Shown piece after piece: positions 1 to 5,876 of a stretch of 15,864 nucleotides of DNA. The stretch lies in the NCBI GenBank assembly GCA_900753095.1, contig CAADXT010000142.1:1-15864 (forward strand), in the 5' to 3' direction. Position numbers and translations under genes: made by a program. Position 1 is the stretch's first letter. The number at the start of each line of letters is the position of its first letter. The notes under the pieces were generated by a model. That model did no database searches and was not told the DNA's origin. It was given only the letters and a program-made list of their open reading frames with translations. Source of the stretch: Eggerthellaceae bacterium (GTDB lineage: Bacteria > Actinomycetota > Coriobacteriia > Coriobacteriales > Eggerthellaceae).

Positions 1-424
1 AAAGAGGACGAGCCACCTCTTCCTTCGCAGGGGCGATGCGGCGCAGCAAGGCGCGCGCCGAGGCAACCACGATGCAGGGCGTGCCCTGCTGCAGCGCCCA
101 TAGCGCCTCAAGCCTGCGGCCGTGCAGGCGCGGCTGGAGCGGCGCATCGAGCGAAAACGGATTGCCCTCGTAATCGGGCAAGCGCAGCACGCGCTCCTCG
201 CCCACAAAGGCCCCTACCGTACGCGCGAAGGTATCGGCCGCCCCTTCGCCTGCGGTAACCACCAGCGTTGCGCGGGGGTCGCGCACGAAACGCGCGGCAA
301 CCAGAAACGGACGGGCAGATGAGGCAACGCCCACCGTGGCGTCCTGCCCCGCATCGAGCTTCGCCCATGCCTCTTCAAGCGCACCCGATTTGGCAAGCGA
401 TGCAGAGAGCATATCTATCAGCAT
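1..424 (-). CDS. mfd: Transcription-repair coupling factor Mfd, N-terminal part (cut by window edge)
   Basis: This is the first ~141 codons of a minus-strand gene that stays open to the left edge. Mfd is a cytoplasmic SF2 translocase that removes stalled RNA polymerase and recruits UvrA for strand-specific repair. The visible part is the UvrB-like N-terminal region: a stretch reading LRLPDYEGNPFSLDAP (about residues 81-96) and a following IVVASARALLRRIAP (about residues 118-132). These match the conserved 'LPDxE..PY' and 'VxVxSxxALLQRxxP' signatures of Mfd. The ATG at 422-424 is preceded by AAAGGA six bases upstream; a second in-frame ATG lies four codons in. The helicase and translocase domains are outside the window, so UvrB itself is a weaker alternative. 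It is divergent from nth, giving a repair-gene pair, although a shared role is not implied. Confidence 0.8.
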   Translation of the reverse strand, partial: MLIDMLSASLAKSGALEEAWAKLDAGQDATVGVASSARPFLVAARFVRDPRATLVVTAGEGAADTFARTVGAFVGEERVLRLPDYEGNPFSLDAPLQPRLHGRRLEALWALQQGTPCIVVASARALLRRIAPAKEEVARPL

Positions 425-667
425 GTCCGATCCTTTCGTTTGGCACCGCGGCGGAGGTGCCCAAAAGGCGCGCAAAGGGAACGGACCCCTCCAAGCGCCC
501 AACGACAACAAGCCCGCAGGCTAGGCCCCGGGCATTTCTTCTCTTTTATTTTAATATGCGCCCCCGGCATCGCCCAGCAGGAATCGGGGTTACCATAAGG
601 CAAGCGCAAGCGGCTGCAACGCAGCAGCAAAATGCGACGCATCCACGAACAATCGGAGGAACCCGCC
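425..667. promoter_or_regulatory. Divergent mfd/nth intergenic region with AT-rich promoter candidate
   Basis: This 243-bp region separates two divergent repair genes. Most of it is GC-rich, but 536-556 is a strikingly T/A-rich tract. It contains TTTAAT on the plus strand (550-555) and TAAAAT on the minus strand (548-553). Either could be a -10 box for nth or mfd, but no good -35 partner is visible in either direction. I see no structured RNA or small gene here. Confidence 0.25.
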
Positions 668-1351
668 ATGGCGCGCGAAAAGAAAGCAGACAAGCTCGCC
701 CGAGCCCTCGCCGTTGCCGAACGCATGAACCGCCACTACGGCGAGGCGGGGTGCGCCCTTCACTACACCACCCCGTTCACACTCACCATCGCCGTGTTGC
801 TCTCCGCGCAAACCACCGACGCAGGCGTGAACAAGGTTACGCCCGAGCTGTTCGCCAAATACGGCACGCCGCAGGCTATGGCCCAGGCCGACCCCGAAGA
901 TGTTGCGCGCATCATTCGGCCCATCGGCTTCTACCGCACCAAAACGAAGAACTGCATCGCCTGCGCGCAGATGATCATGTCCGATTTCGGCGGCGAGGTG
1001 CCCCGCGACATCAACCAGATGCAAAAGCTGCCAGGCGTGGGACGCAAGACGGCAAACGTCGTGCTCAACGAAGCGTTCGGTATCGTTGAGGGGATTGCCG
1101 TAGACACCCATGTGTTCCGCATCGCGCATAAGCTGAGATTCGCCGGCCCTTCCGCCGACACCCCCGCGAAGACCGAAGAAGCGCTGCTCTCGCTGTACCC
1201 GCGCGAATATTGGGAGCCGATCAACCACCAATGGGTGCTGTTCGGACGCGAAACCTGCATAGCGCGGCGGCCCAAATGCGCCGACTGCTTCATCAACGAC
1301 TTATGCCCCAGCTGCCCGAAAGAGCTGCTAGCCGCCGAAGCAGAGCACTAG
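668..1351 (+). CDS. nth: Endonuclease III (DNA glycosylase/AP lyase)
   Basis: This 227-residue enzyme excises oxidised pyrimidines and nicks abasic sites in base-excision repair. The helix-hairpin-helix LPGVGRKTA lies at residues 121-129, with the catalytic lysine at K127. The catalytic aspartate is D146 in VDTHVFR. The C-terminal [4Fe-4S] cluster ligands are C197, C204, C207 and C213, with the family spacing C-X6-C-X2-C-X5-C. Length is normal for Nth (E. coli is about 211). An ATG 36 bases upstream (632) is also open, but the start at 668 has a clear CGGAGGA ribosome site seven bases ahead and gives the usual N-terminus. It stands alone on the plus strand, with divergent mfd upstream and lysR downstream. 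All key residues are present, so it should be active. Confidence 0.95.
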   Translation: MAREKKADKLARALAVAERMNRHYGEAGCALHYTTPFTLTIAVLLSAQTTDAGVNKVTPELFAKYGTPQAMAQADPEDVARIIRPIGFYRTKTKNCIACAQMIMSDFGGEVPRDINQMQKLPGVGRKTANVVLNEAFGIVEGIAVDTHVFRIAHKLRFAGPSADTPAKTEEALLSLYPREYWEPINHQWVLFGRETCIARRPKCADCFINDLCPSCPKELLAAEAEH

Positions 1352-1535
1352 CCCGCCGCCGAAAACGCCTGTGGCGCAACGTAGCGTTGGCTACTTAACG
1401 CCAGAAGCCCCTTCGCGCTAAAGCAGCCGAGCAGCGCGCTGGCATCCAACAAGCAAACGGCAGGCAAGAAGCCTTGGGCAGAGTACCCGCCAACCGTAAA
1501 TTCCTTGTGCTGTTTCGGTAGAACCGACAAGTGTT
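1352..1535. other. nth-lysR gap, no gene
   Basis: No convincing ORF lies between nth and lysR. Small dyads sit at 1377-1389 (CAACG TAG CGTTG) and 1381-1394 (GTAGC GTTG GCTAC). The second forms a five-pair stem with a four-base loop but has no T-run, so it is only a weak candidate terminator for nth. A copy of the recurrent 9-mer CGCTAAAGC occurs at 1416-1424. Confidence 0.35.
1515..1527. promoter_or_regulatory. Putative LysR-type operator (T-N11-A dyad)
   Basis: TCGGT-AGA-ACCGA is a perfect five-base-pair dyad with a three-base centre. It satisfies the T-N11-A rule of LysR-family binding sites. It lies about 25-37 bases upstream of the start site implied by the -10 box at 1539-1544, so a bound protein would cover the -35 position. 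This fits negative autoregulation, the common pattern for this family. Binding is inferred, not shown. Confidence 0.45.
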
Positions 1536-1544
1536 TGCTATGCT
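1536..1544 (+). promoter_or_regulatory. Extended -10 promoter of lysR
   Basis: TG-C-TATGCT is an extended -10 element (TG at 1536-1537, hexamer at 1539-1544). No strong -35 box is present at 17 bases, as is common for extended -10 promoters. Transcription would start near 1551, giving a leader of about 48 bases that holds the hairpin at 1561-1578. Confidence 0.4.
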
Positions 1545-1560
1545 CGAATGGTTGTAAATG

Positions 1561-1578
1561 GCGCTTTTGAGAAAGCGC
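1561..1578 (+). promoter_or_regulatory. Leader hairpin ahead of lysR
   Basis: GCGCTTT-TGAG-AAAGCGC forms a perfect seven-base-pair stem with a four-base loop. It sits between the predicted start site and the AAGGA ribosome site at 1588-1592. It has no U-run, so it is more likely an mRNA-stability or protein-binding element than a terminator. Confidence 0.4.
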
Positions 1579-1598
1579 ACCGAGCACAAGGAAGAGCG

Positions 1599-2543
1599 AT
1601 GAATCTCTCGCACCTCAAATATTTCATCAGCCTGGCCGACTCGAAGCATTTTGCCAACACGGCGAAATCGCTTTCCATCGCACGATCAACGCTTTCCCTT
1701 GCGATATCGAACCTCGAGCAGGATTTGGGTGCTCCCCTGTTCACCAAGAACGGAAGCACGTTCTTGCTTACGCCTTACGGCAAGGAGTTCTACCGTTACG
1801 CCTCCCTTGCGCTGAAGAACATCGAAACCGGGCGCCAGCGCGTTCAAACGATGATCAGCAACAAGGGCGAAACGCTGCGCATCGGCGTTCCGTTCTCCAT
1901 CCAAAACGAAGATTGGTCGCGCATGATGCGCGCCTTCCGTGCCCACCTCGACAAGAACACCTCGGTTAAGGTGCTCCAAGGATTCAGCGCAGGCCTTTTA
2001 CGCGACTTGGCGGCGGGCACGCTTGACGTCACCTTCGCCACCAAGCTCGACGATGCGCCCGATGGGCTCGACTACATCCCCTTCTGGTCGCAAGAGCTGG
2101 TCCTTGCGGTAAACGAGGGCAACCCGCTGGCAAAGCGCAAGTCGATAAAGCTGGAAGAGCTGGAGGGCATGAACGTGCTTTCCTACGCCGTTGACTGCCC
2201 GCCCCATGATCTGGTGATGGAGCTCACCAAGCACTACGACATCGAAGTGGAGGAACGGTTCCGCGAAGAGATCACGGCCGCTTCCATCGTGTCCGCCAGC
2301 GACGAGGCGATGGCGCTGGTAGACTACTCGTTCCTGATGAAGGCGTTCAGCGATGTGATATGCATTCCCATCGAAGGCCTCCCGCGCGATTTCCACAAGA
2401 TTTACCTGATCCACCGCACCGACGATGTGCTCACCGATGCGCAGCGCGATTTCATCACCTTCGCCTGCAACCACCGCGTGCTTCCCGCCTGGCTTCCCCG
2501 CGAAGACGAGGACGAAACGCAGTTCAAGATCGGCTATAAATAG
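1599..2543 (+). CDS. LysR-family transcriptional regulator
   Basis: This 314-residue protein has the usual LysR length and architecture. Residues 1-60 form the winged helix-turn-helix (HLKYFISLADSKHFANTAK, then SIARSTLSLAISNLEQDLG), with the family ending LFTKNGSTFLLTPYGKEF. From about residue 90 it has the periplasmic-binding-protein-like effector domain (TLRIGVPFSIQNEDW; GTLDVTFATKLDD). The ATG at 1599 follows AAGGA with good spacing; an earlier ATG at 1548 would put coding sequence through the leader hairpin and is less likely. Neighbours are unrelated nth (same strand) and a convergent minus-strand pair. There is therefore no divergent target gene to reveal its regulon or effector. The T-N11-A dyad in its own promoter suggests autoregulation. 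Confidence 0.93.
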   Translation: MNLSHLKYFISLADSKHFANTAKSLSIARSTLSLAISNLEQDLGAPLFTKNGSTFLLTPYGKEFYRYASLALKNIETGRQRVQTMISNKGETLRIGVPFSIQNEDWSRMMRAFRAHLDKNTSVKVLQGFSAGLLRDLAAGTLDVTFATKLDDAPDGLDYIPFWSQELVLAVNEGNPLAKRKSIKLEELEGMNVLSYAVDCPPHDLVMELTKHYDIEVEERFREEITAASIVSASDEAMALVDYSFLMKAFSDVICIPIEGLPRDFHKIYLIHRTDDVLTDAQRDFITFACNHRVLPAWLPREDEDETQFKIGYK

Positions 2544-2581
2544 CGCCAGCCAAAGCCTGCATCCGTTTAGCAGCAAAGCAA

Positions 2582-2665
2582 GCCGCTAAAGCAATAATCC
2601 CCAGGTGAATCGTCCGCAACCGAGCGATTCACCTGGGGATTTCCTTATAATTTGCCGCTAAAGCA
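2582..2665. repeat. 12-bp direct repeats flanking the terminator
   Basis: GCCGCTAAAGCA occurs at 2582-2593 and again at 2654-2665 in the same orientation, on each side of the 17-bp-stem terminator. Both contain the 9-mer CGCTAAAGC, which I also found at 1416, 11457 and (inverted) 11624, always between genes. Confidence 0.6.
2596..2641. terminator. Terminator between convergent lysR and hydrogenase-protease genes
   Basis: AATCCCCAGGTGAATCG (2596-2612) pairs perfectly over 17 bases with 2625-2641, leaving a 12-base loop. The stem is followed on the plus strand by TTCCTTATAATTT and preceded by an A-containing tract, so it could stop transcription from both sides. Position between two convergent genes fits that role. 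The U-tracts are imperfect. Confidence 0.75.
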
Positions 2666-2740
2666 GCATCTTGGCGACAATGCACGTACTTTGGCGGCTT
2701 GCTTTGCCGCAGAGAGGCTAACGCCCGCCCGTGCCCTGAG

Positions 2741-3259
2741 CTACGACTCCGGCTTCGGCAGGGGAACGCCGTCCTTACGCTCGACATGGCAGCCCTGGCG
2801 CACGAGCTCAGCGATTACCGATTCAGCCAGAAACGGCAAGCGATCGGCTACCGGCTGCGTGAGCCCCTCGATGAATTCCGCGGGCTCCAAATTCAAAACT
2901 TGCATGCCATAGCATATGCCCTCCGACTGATAGCCCAGAAGCGATGCCGCGTCGAACAGATCAGCCAGCTTGGTATCATGCAGCGAAGTACGAGCACCGC
3001 AAGAGCGGGCGATGTCATGGGGCTGATAGCGGAACACCGTTCCAGGCTCCGAATCGGACTGATCAACCGCATCGACGGTGATCATGAAATCGTATTCGTC
3101 GACCTTCGAGATCATGTCGAGGCTCATGCAGCCCACATCGAACAGGTCGACGTTCTCGGGAATAAGGTACTCTTCCTGAATCAGATCGTAGGCAGCAGGC
3201 CCTACCCCATCATCGAGCATAAGGCGGTTGCCCACGAAGAACACTGCGATGCGCTTCAT
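2741..3259 (-). CDS. Hydrogenase maturation protease (HybD/HycI-like, peptidase M52)
   Basis: This 172-residue cytoplasmic endopeptidase should clip the C-terminal tail of a [NiFe]-hydrogenase large subunit after nickel insertion. The N-terminal VGNRLMLDDGVGP matches the family's GNxLxxD(D/E)GxG motif. D17, D63 (in TVDAVD) and H94 (in SLHDTKLADL) align with the three nickel-sensing residues of E. coli HybD (E16, D62, H93). Length is normal (HybD is about 164). The ATG directly follows the TAG stop of the upstream membrane-protein gene and has GGGAG six bases ahead, so translation is probably coupled. No hydrogenase structural gene is in the window. The particular hydrogenase served is unknown, so I give no symbol. 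Confidence 0.87.
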   Translation of the reverse strand: MKRIAVFFVGNRLMLDDGVGPAAYDLIQEEYLIPENVDLFDVGCMSLDMISKVDEYDFMITVDAVDQSDSEPGTVFRYQPHDIARSCGARTSLHDTKLADLFDAASLLGYQSEGICYGMQVLNLEPAEFIEGLTQPVADRLPFLAESVIAELVRQGCHVERKDGVPLPKPES

Positions 3260-3691
3260 CTACGCTCCCATCGTCGGACGGATCACCAGATTGTAGTACG
3301 TCGCCGCAACGATCATGACCACTGCCAGCAGAACCATGGCAACAGCCCATTTCTTCTGGCTTCTCAGATACTGTTCCTTGGTTTTACCCATGGAAAGGGC
3401 GCGCTGACACGCATAGCCCTGCCCGGCGCGAGCGAACACGACGGTCACAAAGGCAAGCACCAGCGCAGCTACGATGCTCAACCCCACCGTAAGAGGCTGA
3501 GGGTTGGAGTATGCTCCGTAAAACAAATTGTCCGCCAAAAGCCACACTGGATAATAGAGAATGGCCAGCCAAATGCCATTGGCCGCACCCCAAATGGGCG
3601 GCATGAACAGCGCACCGATGTTGATGGGCGGCAAGCCTTCCATGATCTGTTCCTGGCTAAGCTGACGGGGAGTTTTTTCCTGCTTCGACAC
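3260..3691 (-). CDS. Small conserved-looking membrane protein (three predicted TM segments)
   Basis: I do not recognise a function for this 143-residue protein. After a polar N-terminus of about 25 residues it has three hydrophobic stretches, roughly residues 28-53, 67-88 and 115-137. The first contains GALFMPPIWGAANGIW, a pattern resembling DUF2628-type small membrane proteins. The start is a GTG at 3689-3691; a nearby ATG (3694-3696) is out of frame, and the next in-frame ATG (M17) would remove only the polar tail. A TATACT -10 box lies about 32 bases upstream. It is stop-to-start adjacent (TAGATG) to the hydrogenase maturation protease, so the two are co-transcribed. A link to hydrogenase function is possible but rests only on this adjacency. 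Confidence 0.75.
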   Translation of the reverse strand: MSKQEKTPRQLSQEQIMEGLPPINIGALFMPPIWGAANGIWLAILYYPVWLLADNLFYGAYSNPQPLTVGLSIVAALVLAFVTVVFARAGQGYACQRALSMGKTKEQYLRSQKKWAVAMVLLAVVMIVAATYYNLVIRPTMGA

Positions 3692-3722
3692 AGCATCTCG
3701 CTTTCTATCAGTTTCTCGCAGA

Positions 3723-3728
3723 AGTATA
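3723..3728 (-). promoter_or_regulatory. -10 box upstream of membrane protein/protease pair
   Basis: TATACT on the minus strand is a strong match to the -10 consensus. It would start transcription near 3716, about 25 bases before the GTG start. No convincing -35 hexamer is visible 16-18 bases upstream. Confidence 0.4.
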
Positions 3729-3766
3729 AACCGAAACAGGCAAGCCTAGCCGAGTTGAAACCGTTA

Positions 3767-3980
3767 GAGGTTCGGGGTGCGCCGCCTCGCGCCTCGCTTC
3801 CACTTATTTCGGTTCTCAAGAAATTGCTTTTTAATTCAGTGATGAAATCGCGGAGATCGGCTCGACGCATGGTTCACCTTACCCCTAAAGTTTCTGATCG
3901 AGTACCTGGGGCGATTTCTTTCAGACAATTCCTTTCAAACCGCATTCCAGAGAGGCCCGAGGCGGCGCACCCCGAACCTC
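3767..3980. repeat. 214-bp imperfect palindrome (MITE-like or cruciform element)
   Basis: The ends are inverted copies. Positions 3767-3789 and 3958-3980 are perfect 23-bp complements, extending after one mismatch to 3795/3952 (28 of 29). Further nested pairs follow in order: CGGTT 3810-3814 with 3938-3942; AATTG 3822-3826 with 3926-3930; GAAATCGC 3844-3851 with 3911-3918; CTCGA 3861-3865 with 3898-3902. The whole element can therefore fold on itself. No target-site duplication is obvious at the ends, and no transposase is encoded. It lies downstream of the ABC exporter operon and just upstream of the next minus-strand promoter, so it may also act as a terminator or insulator. A MITE or a structured RNA are both possible. 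Confidence 0.7.
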
Positions 3981-3995
3981 CCTCAGCCTGCCACC

Positions 3996-5876
3996 TTATT
4001 CCGCAAACTGCGAATTATACAGTTCTGCGTACGCCCCGCCGCGGGCAAGCAGCTCCTCATGCGTGCCCTGCTCGACAATATCGCCCTCTTGCAGCACCAG
4101 AATCAAATCGGCGTTGCGAATAGTGGAAAGGCGATGGGCAATAACGAACGAGGTGCGCCCCTCCATGAGGTTGTCCATGGCCATTTGGATGCGCTCTTCG
4201 GTGCGCGTGTCCACCGAGCTGGTGGCTTCGTCCAGGATGAGCATCCGCCTATCGGCCAAAATGGCGCGCGCGATGGTTAGGAGCTGGCGCTGACCCTGGC
4301 TGATGTTGCTGGCGTCCTCGTTGATCTCCATGTCGTACCCGCCCGGCAGCGTACGGATGAAGCGGTCGGCAAAGGCAGCCTTTGCCGCCTCCTCCACCTC
4401 TTCGTCGGTCGCGTCCAAGCGTCCATAGCGGATGTTCTCGCGAATCGTGCCCTTGAACAGCCACGTGTCCTGCAAGACCATCCCAAACAGCGAGCGCAAG
4501 TCATCGCGGTCGAACTCGCGCACATCGTAACCGCCCACGCGGATGGCACCGCTGTCCACGTCGTAAAAGCGCATCAGCAGTTTCACGATAGTGGTTTTGC
4601 CGGCGCCCGTAGGGCCAACCAAAGCCACCGTCTGCCCGCTTTGAACCTTTGCGGAAAAGTCCTTGATGATGGGCTTGCCGGCCTCATACCCGAAGTGAAC
4701 ATGATCGAACTCGACGCTGCCGGAAACCTCGGAGGCTTTCGCCTTCGCCTCAAGCTTCGGCTCCTCTTCGGCATCGAGGAACGCGAACACGCGCTCGGCC
4801 GATGCGGCCATCTGCTGCAGCACGTTGGAAACCTGCGCCAGCTGAGTAATGGGCTGTGTGAAGTTCTTCACATACTGAATGAAGGCCTGGATGTCGCCCA
4901 CGGTGATGCGCCCGCCAATGGCGAACAGTGCGCCGGCGATGGCCACTGCCACGTACCCTAAGTTGCTCACGAAGTTCATCACCGGCATCATCAAGCCCGA
5001 GAGGAACTGCGATTTCCACGCCGATTCGTAGAGCTCAGCATTGGTTTTCTTGAACTTTGCCAGCACATCGCCTTCTTTGTTGAAGGCGCGCACTACCGCC
5101 TGACCCGAGAACGTTTCCTCAACCTGGCCGTTGATGGCACCCAAGCGGTTTTGCTGCATACGGAAGTACTTCTGGCTGCGTCCTACTACCACCTTCACCA
5201 AAATTGCCGAAAGGGGAATAACCAAAAGCGCGATGAGCGTCATGGGCACGTTGATGGAGAGCATCATAACCAGCACGCCAAGAATGGTTGCCGTGGAGGT
5301 GATGAGCTGTGTGACGCCCTGGTTCAGGCTCTGCCCCAAGGTGTCGATGTCGTTGGTGATGCGGGAAAGCACGTCGCCGGTGCTGGTGCGCTCAAAATAG
5401 CCCACGGGCAGCGCGTTTATCTTCTGGGCAATGCGCTGACGGAGCAAGTAGCACGTCTTCTGCGTCACGTGCGTCATCAACCAGCCTTGGATAAACGAGC
5501 ACAGGGCCGAGAACGCATACAGCGCAAGCGTTGCCAGCAGGATGCCGCCAACCACGTCGAAGCGGATGCCGCCCGTGCCCGCGATCTTCGCGGTTACGCC
5601 CTCGAACAGCTCGGTAGTAGCCGTGGAAAGAACCTTCGGCCCCACGATGTTGAACACCGTGGAGGCGATGGAGAACACGAACACCGCCACCAAGGCGAAC
5701 TTGAACTTGCCCATGAAGCCCAGAAGCTTCAGCATCGAGCCCTTGAAGTCTCCCGCCTTCTCGCCCGGCATCATTCTAGGCCCGCGACCCATGGGGCCGC
5801 GGCGGCGAGGCTGGGCGTTCGCACGCGCAGCGATGGGGCTTTCCTCCTGTTGGCCCTTTTCATCGATGGCGCTCAT
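3996..5876 (-). CDS. ABC exporter, canonical-site subunit (permease-ATPase half-transporter)
   Basis: This is the second half of a heterodimeric type IV ABC exporter in the inner membrane. A basic, proline/arginine-rich N-terminus (about 1-55) precedes a six-helix transmembrane domain (about 58-345) and a nucleotide-binding domain (about 385-620). Walker A is GPTGAGKTT (421-429), the Q-loop glutamine is Q469, Walker B is LILDE with catalytic E550, and the switch histidine is H581. The signature motif is ISQGQ instead of LSGGQ. This pattern is known from TM288 of the TM287/288 pair, where it completes the partner's degenerate site. Length of 626 residues is normal. Its ATG overlaps the stop of the upstream ABC gene by four bases (ATGA), so the two are translationally coupled. 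Substrate is unknown; drugs, lipids or peptides are all possible. Confidence 0.93.
   Translation of the reverse strand: MSAIDEKGQQEESPIAARANAQPRRRGPMGRGPRMMPGEKAGDFKGSMLKLLGFMGKFKFALVAVFVFSIASTVFNIVGPKVLSTATTELFEGVTAKIAGTGGIRFDVVGGILLATLALYAFSALCSFIQGWLMTHVTQKTCYLLRQRIAQKINALPVGYFERTSTGDVLSRITNDIDTLGQSLNQGVTQLITSTATILGVLVMMLSINVPMTLIALLVIPLSAILVKVVVGRSQKYFRMQQNRLGAINGQVEETFSGQAVVRAFNKEGDVLAKFKKTNAELYESAWKSQFLSGLMMPVMNFVSNLGYVAVAIAGALFAIGGRITVGDIQAFIQYVKNFTQPITQLAQVSNVLQQMAASAERVFAFLDAEEEPKLEAKAKASEVSGSVEFDHVHFGYEAGKPIIKDFSAKVQSGQTVALVGPTGAGKTTIVKLLMRFYDVDSGAIRVGGYDVREFDRDDLRSLFGMVLQDTWLFKGTIRENIRYGRLDATDEEVEEAAKAAFADRFIRTLPGGYDMEINEDASNISQGQRQLLTIARAILADRRMLILDEATSSVDTRTEERIQMAMDNLMEGRTSFVIAHRLSTIRNADLILVLQEGDIVEQGTHEELLARGGAYAELYNSQFAE

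Noticed and set aside
3767..3980. Calling the palindrome an insertion sequence with target-site duplication
   Set aside because: The flanks (CGTTA on the left, CCTCA on the right) show no duplication and no transposase is encoded, so only 'MITE-like' is justified.
2699..4123. 474-codon plus-strand open frame across the hydrogenase-protease region
   Set aside because: It lies antisense to the protease and membrane-protein genes and crosses the palindrome; its composition (many R, H, Q) is typical of a GC-rich shadow frame.
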